In this document: in pieces, positions 27,601 through 34,984 of the stretch | Layout: each line of letters starts with the position of its first letter | Numbering within the stretch: the first letter of the stretch is position 1 | DNA from: Cryobacterium sp. M96 | GTDB taxonomy: Bacteria; Actinomycetota; Actinomycetes; Actinomycetales; Microbacteriaceae | DNA: 64,000 nucleotides | NCBI RefSeq assembly: GCF_002929845.1 | Contig: NZ_PJJS01000038.1 | Location: 18,253-82,252 of the forward strand | Reading direction: 5' to 3' | Made by a program: the position numbers and the translations under genes | The notes under the pieces: model-generated | Databases searched by the model: none | What the model saw: only the letters and a program-made list of their open reading frames with translations | Told to the model about the DNA's origin: nothing

Positions 27601-28238
27601 CCCGCCGCCAGCTCGTAGAGCGGGGTCAGGCGTTCGACGACGCGGTCGACGGCCTCGTCGAAGGACCACATCGACAGTTGGCTGGCGATGGAGGAGACCT
27701 TGATCGAGACGTAGTCCACGTCGTCGCGGGCCAGCAGGGCGCGGGTTCCCTCGAGGCGGCGCAGCGCCTCCTTCTCCCCGAGCACGGCCTCGCCGAGCAG
27801 GTTGATGTTGAGCCGGTTGCCGGACTCGCGCAGGTGGGCGATCGCCGGACCGAGCTTCTCGGGCGTGGCGTCCACGACCAGGTGCCCGACCATCTGGCGC
27901 AGCACCTTTCGCGCGGCGGGGATGACCACCCAGGGCACCACCGGGCCGAGCACGCCGCCGAGGCCGATGGCCGCGCGCAGGTAGGAGGGCAGGAAGCCGG
28001 GCGCCTGTTTCGCAACCTTCTGCAGGTTGTAGCCGGCGACCATGAGGTCTTCCGGGCGCATGACGCCGTCGACGAAGCCCACGGTGAAGTCGAGCCCGTT
28101 CGGGTCTTTCAGCACGCCGGCGAGGCGCTGGGCCGACAGGTCGGCGGGGATCGTGGCGCTCTCGGCGAGCCACTTCTGCACGAGGGCGACCACATCGGCG
28201 CTGAGATCGTGCTGCACGGATGGAGTGGAGTTGGTCAT
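24618..28238 (-). CDS. putA: Bifunctional proline dehydrogenase / P5C dehydrogenase
   Basis: Oxidises proline to glutamate in two steps, 1206 residues. The PRODH barrel occupies about the first 460 residues: VDYVSIKVSSIASQ, KVRVVKGANLAMEHVD, and the proline-binding YLIRRLEENASQDNF. The aldehyde dehydrogenase follows: TPPWNFPVAISAGG, LAETSGKNAIIV, and the catalytic cysteine in GHAGQKCSAASL. It lacks the N-terminal ribbon-helix-helix of self-regulating PutA. The divergent LysR gene is the likely regulator. An insert of two GGGSTT units sits in the PRODH domain. The start at 28238 follows TAGCCT by seven bases; an in-frame start at 28265 is less likely. Confidence 0.95.
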   Translation of the reverse strand: MTNSTPSVQHDLSADVVALVQKWLAESATIPADLSAQRLAGVLKDPNGLDFTVGFVDGVMRPEDLMVAGYNLQKVAKQAPGFLPSYLRAAIGLGGVLGPVVPWVVIPAARKVLRQMVGHLVVDATPEKLGPAIAHLRESGNRLNINLLGEAVLGEKEALRRLEGTRALLARDDVDYVSIKVSSIASQLSMWSFDEAVDRVVERLTPLYELAAGGGSTTGGGSTTGAKFINLDMEEYRDLDLTIAVFERILDQPQLLHLEAGIVLQAYLPDALGALQGLTHWAQGRRAAGGAPIKVRVVKGANLAMEHVDSAVHDWPLATYSTKQDSDTNYKRVLDWAFTPQNTDAVKIGVAGHNLFDVAWAHLLATKRGVDDRVEFEMLLGMATSQAEAVSRDVGRLLLYTPVVNPAEFDVAISYLIRRLEENASQDNFMSAVFELTSSPQLFDREKERFLASLAGLDAVVPQPNRRQDRTQVTQLDAAGRGEVPASESGDDEDEFGDESGVGLTAAVLGLTRGSVESLPHPGFHNEPDTDPSLPANRAWGRHILSRVETSTLGLDAIRDARVSDPAELDRLIEAAAACGAAWGQRTGAERAAVLHRAGLALAANRDRLIEVMAAETGKTIAEGDPEVSEAIDFAHYYAERARDLDAVQGAIFVPSKLTVVTPPWNFPVAISAGGVLAALAAGSGVIVKPAKLAQRSGAVMVEALWEAGVPRDLLVLVDLADRELGTRLISHPAVDRVILTGGYETAQLFRSFREDLPLLAETSGKNAIIVTPSADLDLAAADVIKSAFGHAGQKCSAASLVILVGSVAKSERFISQLTDAATSLRVGRPSDPVTQMGPIIEPAEGKLRHALTTLGVGEKWLVEPQQLDESGTLWSPGIRTGVLPGSYVHLTEFFGPVLGVMHARNLAEAIRFQNAVDYGLTSGLHSLDPAELTEWLDTIEAGNLYVNRGITGAIVQRQPFGGWKRSAVGPGTKAGGPNYLYGFGSWVSEAGRNSSTLHLRGLDQTVTALIEAAQTVLDYADFDVLRRSALSDALAWRDEFGAVRDVSDLGLERNLFRYRPLPVTVRLTEAGTLADLLRVIIAATLSTASFEVSSAIPVPPMVRNVLAEREIAVSVESDDEWLQRAEAGGIRTSRVRLIGGDRLTGAQAEASRLAHALGGSPDIAVYAHPVTQAGRVELLPFLREQAISITAHRFGNPSTLSEGII

Positions 28239-28251
28239 GGTCACGAGGCTA
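28239..28251 (-). promoter_or_regulatory. Leaderless -10 of putA
   Basis: TAGCCT on the minus strand, seven bases before ATG 28238. No ribosome binding site is visible. Confidence 0.5.
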
Positions 28252-28318
28252 GTTCTTTCGTTCACGGCGGACGGCTGATCTCAGTGTGAGGTTTTCGTTC
28301 CTTTAGCAAAAGCGAATC

Positions 28319-28358
28319 TTTATGATCGATATTGATTAGCATTTATGATCAGTATTGA
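28319..28358 (+). promoter_or_regulatory. AT-rich direct repeats between putA and the LysR gene
   Basis: TTTATGATCGATATTGA (28319-28335) and TTTATGATCAGTATTGA (28342-28358) are 17-mers differing at two bases, spaced 23 bp start to start (about two helical turns). They stand out as AT-rich in GC-rich DNA and precede the LysR start by 22 bp. They are a likely LysR binding region controlling both genes. Confidence 0.6.
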
Positions 28359-28379
28359 GACGATCGAGGAGGGTGACGG

Positions 28380-29294
28380 ATGCTGGATGTGCGCCGACTG
28401 CGTCTGCTGCACGAGCTCAAGATCCGCGGCACCCTGGCGGGAGTCGCCGAGGCCCTCGCTTACAGCCCGTCCGCCGTGTCGCAGCAGCTCGCGCTACTGG
28501 AGAAAGAGGCCGGGGTTTCCCTGTTGCAGAAGGTCGGGCGCCGGGTGCGGCTCACCCCGCAGGCCGAGGTTCTGGTGCTGCACACGACCTACCTGCTCGA
28601 ACGGCTGGAACTGGCCGAGGCGGAGATGACCGCGTCGCTGACGACCGTGTCCGGCACGGTGCGCGTGGCCCTGTTCCAGTCCGCGGCGCACGCCCTCATC
28701 CCTCAGGCCCTCACGTTGCTCGCCGAGGAGTTCCCCGAACTGCGGGTCGAGGTCACCGAGCGCGAGCCGGAGCGCGGCCTGTTCGAGGTGTCTGCGCGCG
28801 ATTTCGACCTCGTGCTCGCCGAACAGTATCCCGGGCACACCCGGGTGCACTGGCCTGACCTGGACCGTGTGAACCTGGCGACGGATGCGCTCCGGCTGGC
28901 CGTTCCGCCCTCGCGCGGCGGCCGCGCGGCGGCAGCGTCGCTCGCCGACGCCGCCGATCTGCCCTGGGTGATGGAGCCGGAAGGAACCGCCTCACGGCAC
29001 TGGGCGACCCAGCTCTGCCGGTCGGCGGGATTCGAGCCCGACGTGAGGTTCGAGACGGCCGACCTGATCGCGCACATCCGCCTGATCGAATCCGGCAATG
29101 CCGTCGGCATCCTGCCGGACCTGATCTGGGCCGGGAAGATGCCGACCGTTCGCGGTGTCGAGCTGCCCGGCGGGCCGCTCCGCACCGTATTCTCCTCGGC
29201 CCGGCGCTCGAGTGCCAGCCGACCGGGCGTGCTCGCCGTGCGCGACGCCCTGGCCCGCGCCGTGGAACTGGTCGCCGCCCCGGTGACAGGCTGA
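28380..29294 (+). CDS. LysR-family transcriptional regulator
   Basis: 304 residues: an N-terminal helix-turn-helix (GTLAGVAEALAYSPSAVSQQLALLEKEAG) and a substrate-binding domain. The ribosome binding site GAGGAGGG precedes ATG 28380. Divergence from putA and the direct repeats between them suggest it controls proline catabolism. In homologues the ligand would be proline or another amino acid; that is inference here. Confidence 0.92.
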   Translation: MLDVRRLRLLHELKIRGTLAGVAEALAYSPSAVSQQLALLEKEAGVSLLQKVGRRVRLTPQAEVLVLHTTYLLERLELAEAEMTASLTTVSGTVRVALFQSAAHALIPQALTLLAEEFPELRVEVTEREPERGLFEVSARDFDLVLAEQYPGHTRVHWPDLDRVNLATDALRLAVPPSRGGRAAAASLADAADLPWVMEPEGTASRHWATQLCRSAGFEPDVRFETADLIAHIRLIESGNAVGILPDLIWAGKMPTVRGVELPGGPLRTVFSSARRSSASRPGVLAVRDALARAVELVAAPVTG

Positions 29295-29366
29295 CCTTCC
29301 CCGGCTTTGATCGTTGAACGGGCGCGTCCGACGGCTCGCGTCGACACCCGTGAACGGAGCCCCACC

Positions 29367-29525
29367 ATGACGAAGCCAACCGCTGTGCTCGCCTTCGCCG
29401 CCGTCGCCCTCGCGCTGGGCCTGACCGGATGCTCCACCGGCACCGACGGCTGCAACCGGCTCGTCGGCACCTGGTCGATGAGCGGCGACGCCGTCGAGCT
29501 CAGCACGCTCGCACGTGCCGACTGA
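29367..29525 (+). CDS. Very short putative lipoprotein, probably truncated
   Basis: 52 residues. A clear lipoprotein signal peptide (MTKPTAVLAFAAVALALGL then lipobox LTGC) is followed by only about 30 residues, CNRLVGTWSMSG onwards. That is too short for a folded domain, and the GTW segment resembles the first strand of lipocalin-like domains. It may be the 5' remnant of a longer lipoprotein cut by the TGA at 29523. Expression is uncertain. Confidence 0.5.
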   Translation: MTKPTAVLAFAAVALALGLTGCSTGTDGCNRLVGTWSMSGDAVELSTLARAD

Positions 29526-29584
29526 CCCGGCCGGGCGGTCAAGCTGCGCGGGCCCGACGCCCCGGGCTGGCCTCGGTTCCTGAG

Positions 29585-29596
29585 TAGTCTCGGTGC
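29585..29596 (+). promoter_or_regulatory. Leaderless -10 of the FAD oxidoreductase
   Basis: TAGTCT (29585-29590), six bases, then ATG 29597. Confidence 0.65.
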
Positions 29597-31219
29597 ATGA
29601 GCGAACCCACACACGATGTCGTGATCATCGGCGGCGGACACAACGGCCTGACGGCCGCCGCCTATCTGGCCCTGGCCGGCAAAAGCGTTCTCCTGCTCGA
29701 GCAGGGCGAACACGTCGGAGGCGCGGCCATCTCCGCCCCGGCCTTCCCCGGCGTCGACGCGCGGCTCTCGCGCTACTCCTACCTGGTCAGCCTGCTGCCG
29801 CAGCGAATCATCGACGAACTCGGTCTCGAGATCGGGCTGGCCCGGCGCCGGTACTCCTCGTACACCCCCGATCCGGCCGACACCCGAACCGGACTCCTGG
29901 TCGACCGCGGCGACGAGCCGGCCACCCGCGCCAGCTTCGACCGGGTCGGCGCGGCCGCCGATTTTTCTGCCTGGAATGCCTTCTACCGTGACACGGAGAG
30001 CGTTGCCCGGGCGCTCTTCCCCACCGTCTGCGAGCCGCTGCCCACGCGCTCGGAGGCCAGGACCCTTCTCGGAGACGACATGCTTTGGGAGCAGTTCTTC
30101 GAGCGGCCGCTCGGCGGCGCGCTCCGTGATCGCTTCCAGAACGACCTCGTGCGCGGGGTGGTCGCCACCGACGGCCTGATCGGCACCTTCACGTCGCTGG
30201 ACAGCGCGGAGCTCGACGCGAACCGCTGCTTCCTGTACCACGTCATCGGCAACGGGACCGGGGACTGGGACGTGCCGGTCGGCGGCATGGGTGCCGTCTC
30301 CGGCGAGCTGGAGAAGGCCGCCCGGCAGGCCGGCGCCCGAATCGTGACGGAGGCCGAGGTCACCGGCGTCACGCCGGAGGGCGAGGTGAGCTACCGGCAC
30401 GGCGGCGCCCTGCGGGTCGTTCAGGGCCGGCACGTGCTCGCCAACGTCGCCCCGTGGGTGCTGCGGGGTCTCCTCGGCGAGGCCGCGCCGGCATCCGTGC
30501 GCCCCGACGTCGAGCCGGGTGCCGGCCCGAGTGCCGGGCCGAGCGCGGGGCCCGACGCCAAACCGGAGGGCGCGCAGGTCAAGGTGAACCTGCTGCTCCG
30601 CCGACTGCCGCTGCTGCGCGACGAGGACGTGTCCCCCGAGGCCGCGTTCGGCGGCACCTTCCACATCAACGAGACCCTGACCCAGCTGGAGAGCGCCTAC
30701 GACCAGGCCGACCACGACGGCTTCCCCGAGCTGCTGCCCTGCGAGATCTACTGCCACTCGCTCAGCGACCCGAGCATCCTCTCCCCCGAGCTCGTCGCCG
30801 CCGGCGCGCAGACCCTCACGGTGTTCGCGCTGCACGCCCCGCACCGCTGGCTCACCGAGGAGAACAACGACGTCAGCCGCGACCGGCTGCAAGCCGCCGT
30901 TCTGGCGTCGCTGAATTCCGTTCTGGCCGAACCCATCGAGGACCTCTTGCTGAGCGATGCCGCCGGCCGGCCCTGCATCGAGACGAAGACCACGCTCGAC
31001 CTGGAGCACGCCCTCAACCTCCCCGGCGGCAACATCTTCCACGGTCCTCTGGAATGGCCGTTCCTCGAGGACGACGCGCCGCGATCCACCGCGGCCGAGC
31101 GTTGGGGGGTGGCGACGGAGCATCCGCGGATTCTGATCTGTGGGGCGGGCGCCAGACGCGGCGGCGGCGTCAGCGGCATCGGCGGTCACAATGCGGCGAT
31201 GGCGGTGCTCGAGGGGTAG
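29597..31219 (+). CDS. FAD-dependent oxidoreductase, phytoene-desaturase / PYROXD2-like
   Basis: 540 residues. The N-terminal dinucleotide-binding fold is VVIIGGGHNGLTAAAYLALAG, and the FAD-closing C-terminal motif reads ICGAGARRGGGVSGIGGHNAA, both typical of the CrtI-related PYROXD2 group. A GPSAGPSAGP-type repeat lies in a loop near residue 315. No carotenoid genes are nearby, so a desaturase role is not supported. The substrate is unknown. The SRPBCC-like gene downstream is in the same direction with a 99-bp gap. Confidence 0.85.
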   Translation: MSEPTHDVVIIGGGHNGLTAAAYLALAGKSVLLLEQGEHVGGAAISAPAFPGVDARLSRYSYLVSLLPQRIIDELGLEIGLARRRYSSYTPDPADTRTGLLVDRGDEPATRASFDRVGAAADFSAWNAFYRDTESVARALFPTVCEPLPTRSEARTLLGDDMLWEQFFERPLGGALRDRFQNDLVRGVVATDGLIGTFTSLDSAELDANRCFLYHVIGNGTGDWDVPVGGMGAVSGELEKAARQAGARIVTEAEVTGVTPEGEVSYRHGGALRVVQGRHVLANVAPWVLRGLLGEAAPASVRPDVEPGAGPSAGPSAGPDAKPEGAQVKVNLLLRRLPLLRDEDVSPEAAFGGTFHINETLTQLESAYDQADHDGFPELLPCEIYCHSLSDPSILSPELVAAGAQTLTVFALHAPHRWLTEENNDVSRDRLQAAVLASLNSVLAEPIEDLLLSDAAGRPCIETKTTLDLEHALNLPGGNIFHGPLEWPFLEDDAPRSTAAERWGVATEHPRILICGAGARRGGGVSGIGGHNAAMAVLEG

Positions 31220-31318
31220 GCGCCGGGTCCCGGCCGGAGGGCGTGGCTGTTGATCCCCGCCCGGAGAAGGGCATAGTTTTGTACTGAGGCCCGTGCCTCA
31301 CTCACCGTGGAGGTTCGC

Positions 31319-31831
31319 ATGTCATTCAAGCCAACCGGACGCCTTGCCTATCGCGAAGACGGTCTGTACCTCATGCTCGACCGGCTCTTCAGCGCGTCGA
31401 AGGACGACGTGTGGGCGAGCGTGAGCCGGTCCGCCGGTCTCCACGGCTGGATCGGAACCTACACGGGCGCTCCCGAGACCGGCGCCGTGCGATTCAAGTT
31501 GGACGAAGCGGATGCCGAGTGGGAGTACGTGAGCATTATCAAGTGCATCCCGCCGAAGCGGTTCACCGCCGACATCGGCGAGGGTGCCGCCGCCCGGCAC
31601 GTGATTCTGCACCTCGTCGAGGGGGCGGGGATGACCACCCTCACCTTCGGCCAGCGCCTGCACTCCGCCGCGGAGGCCGCCACCGTCGGCCCGTTCTGGG
31701 ACTACTACTTCGACCGTCTCGTTGCGGCGCGCACCGGTCAGCCGATACCCGCCCGGACCCACTACAAGCCCCACGTCGAGTACTACAGTGAGCTCATCCC
31801 GCCCAAGAAGGCCACCGAACCCACCGTCTAG
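31319..31831 (+). CDS. SRPBCC-like (AHSA1-type) protein
   Basis: 170 residues. The pattern DRLFSASKDDVWASVS near the N-terminus and IGTYTGAPETGAVRFKL, then HVILHLVEGAGMTTLTFGQ, resemble the START/AHSA1 fold that binds small hydrophobic molecules. Ligand and role are unknown. ATG 31319 is preferred over GTG 31307 because GTGGAGG at 31307-31313 serves as ribosome binding site five bases upstream. Confidence 0.7.
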   Translation: MSFKPTGRLAYREDGLYLMLDRLFSASKDDVWASVSRSAGLHGWIGTYTGAPETGAVRFKLDEADAEWEYVSIIKCIPPKRFTADIGEGAAARHVILHLVEGAGMTTLTFGQRLHSAAEAATVGPFWDYYFDRLVAARTGQPIPARTHYKPHVEYYSELIPPKKATEPTV

Positions 31832-31880
31832 TCCTGATCGATTGGTTGTGTCGCTCGCGGAGGATCAGAGCTGATCGCCC

Positions 31881-31918
31881 CGCGTGGACGCTGGTCGCCC
31901 GCGTGGACGCTGGTCAGC
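31881..31918. repeat. Two tandem 19-bp repeats
   Basis: CGCGTGGACGCTGGTC occurs at 31881 and again at 31900 with a 19-bp period. It lies next to copy 2 of the 100-bp element. No coding role is evident. Confidence 0.8.
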
Positions 31919-31934
31919 ACAGGCGCCACGCCAG

Positions 31935-32034
31935 GCCCGGCGTCGAACCAATTCGACGGAGATTCTCGGGCAAAACTGCATTTCCGTATTGTTTCGGGTT
32001 GATTCGGGCAGAATCTCCGTCGAATTCGTTCGGG
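31935..32034 (-). repeat. 100-bp inverted-repeat element, copy 2 (reverse orientation)
   Basis: Arms at 31945-31967 and 32009-32031 enclose a 41-bp interior, exactly the spacing of copy 1. Read on the minus strand it starts GAACGAATTCGACGGAG and ends with GGTTC plus the conserved RACRSCGGRC flank. It lies between the convergent SRPBCC and thioesterase genes. Confidence 0.9.
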
Positions 32035-32104
32035 CTACGGGCGGGGGTGCCGCAGGACCCCCGGGCTCGGCTGACACGGCAGACACGGCGCGTGGCGCTC
32101 CCAC

Positions 32105-32668
32105 TCAGGTCCAGTGGCTGGGCGCGGCGGCGCGGGTGGCGGGCATCGCGACATCCGCGCTCCACTCGAGCAGCCAGGCCGGCACCGTCACGTCCTCGGG
32201 CACCGCGCCCACGGCGTCGACGAGCTCGTCGATGCCCACGACCCCTCCGCTGCGCTTCAGGAACCGTCCGCGGATGAAGCCCTGCGCGTAGATCTCCGGG
32301 GTTCCGTCGGCGTCCGGCCGCACGAACCGCTGCTCCACGTAGACGGCCTTCTCGTCGAAGCCCAGGATGCGCGACTCCACCGTGAACTTCTGGCCGAGGG
32401 TCAGCGACTTGCGGAAACTAATCGTCTCCGACACCACCACCGGGTACCAGCCGCGCTTCAGGAAGATCGCCCAGATGCCGGTACGGTGCAGCATGTCGAA
32501 GCGGGCGATGTCCATGATCGACAGGTATACGCCGTTGTTCATATGCCGAAGGATGTCCTGGTCGGTCGGCAAAGTGATGAACCGGGTGCTGGCCACGTCG
32601 TAGTGGCCCAGGCGCGGGCCGAAGCGGGAGAGGACGGAGTGCAGGAGGGTGCGCCAGAGCATGTGCAT
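32105..32668 (-). CDS. Acyl-CoA thioesterase, hotdog fold (4HBT/FadM-like)
   Basis: 187 residues. The hotdog signature is DILRHMNNGVYLSIMDIARFD, and later YPVVVSETISFRKSLTLGQKF. It resembles the THEM6/FadM-like group that hydrolyses long-chain acyl-CoA. Physiological substrate unknown. Its ATG at 32668 follows TAGCCT by six bases. Confidence 0.87.
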   Translation of the reverse strand: MHMLWRTLLHSVLSRFGPRLGHYDVASTRFITLPTDQDILRHMNNGVYLSIMDIARFDMLHRTGIWAIFLKRGWYPVVVSETISFRKSLTLGQKFTVESRILGFDEKAVYVEQRFVRPDADGTPEIYAQGFIRGRFLKRSGGVVGIDELVDAVGAVPEDVTVPAWLLEWSADVAMPATRAAAPSHWT

Positions 32669-32680
32669 CTTGAGAGGCTA
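32669..32680 (-). promoter_or_regulatory. Leaderless -10 of the thioesterase
   Basis: TAGCCT on the minus strand, six bases before ATG 32668. Confidence 0.6.
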
Positions 32681-32857
32681 GCCACCGGCGGTGCCGGGGC
32701 GCATTCTGCTGCCGCGAGCCACAAGCATCCGGGCCCGCACGACCGGAACCTGCACGATTACCACAGTGCCTCCGGTTGAGCGTGCCCGTTCCGCGGGTCA
32801 CTCTCGACCGGACCAGGCACACTCGCGACAGCGGATGCCCCGGACTCCCGGCCGGGT

Positions 32858-32870
32858 TAACCTTTCGTAT
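32858..32870 (+). promoter_or_regulatory. Leaderless -10 of the LysE-type exporter
   Basis: TAACCT (32858-32863), seven bases, then ATG 32871. Confidence 0.5.
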
Positions 32871-33509
32871 ATGGTCCCATTGCCCAACCTGCTGACGTTC
32901 GCGCTGGCATCCGTCGCCCTGATCGTGCTGCCCGGACCCACCGTGCTGTTCGTGATCGGGCGGTCCCTGGCGCTCGGACGCCTCGGCGGCCTGCTGAGCG
33001 TGCTCGGCAACGCCCTCGGGCTGATCCCGGTGGTCGCGGCCGTCGCGCTGGGCCTCGGCGCAATCGTGACCGGGTCGATCGTGGTGTTCACGACGATCAA
33101 GTTCGCCGGCGCCGCGTACATCGTCTACCTCGGCGTGCAGGCCATCCGGCACCGGCACGCGGCCGCCCGGAGCATCGGTCTGAGCAGCGTGCCGAAGACG
33201 AAGTGGCGCCTGCTGGCCGAGGGATCGGTCGTGGGGATCAGCAACCCCAAGTCGATCGTGTTCTTCGTGGCCGTGCTGCCCCAGTTCGTGGACTACTCGG
33301 CCGGGGCCGTCCCGCTTCAGCTGCTGACCCTGGGCCTTGTGTTCGTGCTGCTTGCCCTGCTCGGCGACAGCGTGTGGGCCCTCGCGGCAGGCTCGGCCCG
33401 CGATTGGTTCGCCTCGTCCCCCCGCCGCATGGAGCACCTCTCCGCGGGCGGCGGCGTCATGATGATCGGCCTCGGCGGCGTGCTCGCCGCCACGGGCGCC
33501 CAAGCCTGA
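32871..33509 (+). CDS. LysE/RhtB-family exporter
   Basis: 212 residues with about six helices. The family N-terminus LIVLPGPTVLFVIGRSLALGRLGG and the central VVGISNPKSIVFFVAVLPQFV are both present. Such proteins export amino acids or small metabolites. The substrate cannot be read from the sequence. Confidence 0.92.
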   Translation: MVPLPNLLTFALASVALIVLPGPTVLFVIGRSLALGRLGGLLSVLGNALGLIPVVAAVALGLGAIVTGSIVVFTTIKFAGAAYIVYLGVQAIRHRHAAARSIGLSSVPKTKWRLLAEGSVVGISNPKSIVFFVAVLPQFVDYSAGAVPLQLLTLGLVFVLLALLGDSVWALAAGSARDWFASSPRRMEHLSAGGGVMMIGLGGVLAATGAQA

Positions 33510-33617
33510 CCTTGCCCCCGGTGGTCGACCGCGGTTCCGATATCGGCCCCGAAAGTCGGGCCTGTCGGACCCGGTGAGCCGATGTCCGAAGGTTTCTCTG
33601 CGGCCCGCATTGGTCGC

Positions 33618-33677
33618 GGCGCACCCGGTGGAAGCTGGCGGACCGTAGAACATGCGCCGGCTTCCACAGGGTGCGCC
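33618..33677. repeat. 60-bp inverted repeat with 23-bp arms
   Basis: Arms 33618-33640 (GGCGCACCCGGTGGAAGC...) and 33655-33677 match at 21 of 23 positions around a 14-base loop. It lies between the convergent LysE gene and the esterase remnant. No T-tract follows, so it is not a classical intrinsic terminator. Confidence 0.8.
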
Positions 33678-33686
33678 ATGAACGTT

Positions 33687-34302
33687 CTAAGCGACGGTTG
33701 CGACGGTTGCGACGGTTGCGACGGCCGCGAGCGGCACCCCGGCGACGCGGCGCACGAAGGCACCCAGGCGGCGGTAGACCTCTTGCGATTCCGGATGTGC
33801 GGCGTCCTGCTGCCAGGTGTGGCGCGTGTTGGTCTGCTTCCGGTCGTAGATCAGCGCGTCGACCGCGATGGAGCGCCGGCGCAGCGCAGCGATGAAATTG
33901 AGGTTCGCCCGGTAGAAGTGGTCACGCTCCGAGGTGGTCACGAACACCGGCGGGAACCCGCGCTCGAGCCACTCGATCGGGGACATGAACCGGGCCGCGG
34001 TACGCAGCACGACCCCGCGGCCGCGCTCCGGCAGCAGCATCCGCAGAAGATTCAGGCTCAGCACGAATCCGCGCTCGAACATCACCGAGATGTCGGCGAT
34101 GTTCGAGCACGATCCGGTGGGGATCCCCGCCGAACTCCTCGATGTGGCGGGCCACCCAGCACAACACCTCGTTGCCGTCGTCCAACATGTGCTTCAGCTG
34201 GAAGCGCGTCGCCATCCGGTAGTTCGCGTTGACGACGATCATGCCGTCGACCGCCTGGCTGGCCGCGTACTCCGTCAGCGGCGCCTTGTCGCCCGTGGAC
34301 AA
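33687..34302 (-). pseudogene. Truncated, frameshifted alpha/beta hydrolase (esterase/lipase)
   Basis: The upstream frame (34302 to about 34120) reads MIVVNANYRMATRFQLKHML, then CWVARHIEEFGGDPHRIVL, the block just before the nucleophile in carboxylesterases. The frame then breaks. The GxSxGG elbow is missing, and family sequence resumes in another frame from 34085: PPVFVTTSERDHFYRANLNFIAAL and the region after the catalytic Asp. The oxyanion HGG segment at the N-terminus is also missing. The 3' end carries a 9-bp repeat (33691-33726). Non-functional as an enzyme. Confidence 0.8.
33691..33726. repeat. 9-bp microsatellite, three exact units plus one variant
   Basis: GCGACGGTT is repeated three times, followed by GCGACGGCC. 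On the minus strand it encodes (ATV)n at the C-terminus of the broken esterase frame. Confidence 0.85.
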
Positions 34303-34319
34303 CCTCGGAAGACCTCAGC

Positions 34320-34865
34320 TCAGGGGTTGTGGGCGGCTCCTCCGTGCACACCCGTGGCCTCGAGCACCGCGCGCGCCAGGGTGTGGAAGTGCAGGTTGAA
34401 CCCCAGCACGGCCGGCGTGGAGTCCGGGTCGATGTCGAGCCGGGCCACGTCGACCGCGTGCACGATGAACTGGTACCGGTGCGTGCCGGTGCCGGCCGGA
34501 GGGCTCGCACCGACGAAAGCCGACTGACGGCCTTCATTGGGCAGGGTCACGGCACCCCTCGGCAGCAGCCGGCCGCCCGGAGCGCCGGCGTCTGCGGGCA
34601 GGGCCACGCAGTCGGCCGGCAGGTTGACGACCGCCCAATGCCAGAATCCGGACCCGGTCGGAGCGTCCGGGTCGTACAGGGTCACCGCGAAACTCTTCGT
34701 GTCGGCCGGGAATCCCGACCACTCCAGGTGCGGGGACAGGTTCCGGCCGCCGGAGCCGGTGCCGTACTGCGCCGCGGTGAGGGGCACTCCGTCGGTCATG
34801 TCCGTGCTCGTCAGCGTGAATAGCGGTACAGCGCCGAACCGGGCGAGAGGATCGTTCTGGGCCAT
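34320..34865 (-). CDS. YbhB/YbcL-family (PEBP / Raf-kinase-inhibitor-like) protein
   Basis: 181 residues. PEBP marks are GRNLSPHLEWSGFP, KSFAVTLYDPDAPTGSGFWHWAVVNLP and GTHRYQFIVHAVD. Bacterial members are cytoplasmic with unclear function, binding phosphate-like anions. The start at 34865 has GGAGG a few bases upstream (minus strand). The esterase remnant follows it in the same direction. Confidence 0.93.
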   Translation of the reverse strand: MAQNDPLARFGAVPLFTLTSTDMTDGVPLTAAQYGTGSGGRNLSPHLEWSGFPADTKSFAVTLYDPDAPTGSGFWHWAVVNLPADCVALPADAGAPGGRLLPRGAVTLPNEGRQSAFVGASPPAGTGTHRYQFIVHAVDVARLDIDPDSTPAVLGFNLHFHTLARAVLEATGVHGGAAHNP

Positions 34866-34972
34866 TGGGCCTCCAATTGGTTGCCAGAAGCTTAGCCAGC
34901 CGGCCACCCGGCCCGCGCCCCCCACCCAGGCACCCACCCGGATATCAGCCGATTACCAGCCGGCGAACTCGG

Positions 34973-34984
34973 TAAAATGGCGCG
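34973..34984 (+). promoter_or_regulatory. Leaderless -10 of trhO
   Basis: TAAAAT (34973-34978), six bases, then GTG 34985. Confidence 0.65.

Noticed and set aside
25224..28289. A 1021-codon open frame on the plus strand opposite putA
   Set aside because: It is the exact complement of a strongly conserved PutA; its translation is rich in low-complexity Val/Gly/Arg and matches no family. High GC removes stop codons from antisense frames.
29597..31219. Carotenoid phytoene desaturase
   Set aside because: The motifs are those of the broader PYROXD2-like group, and no other carotenoid gene is present.
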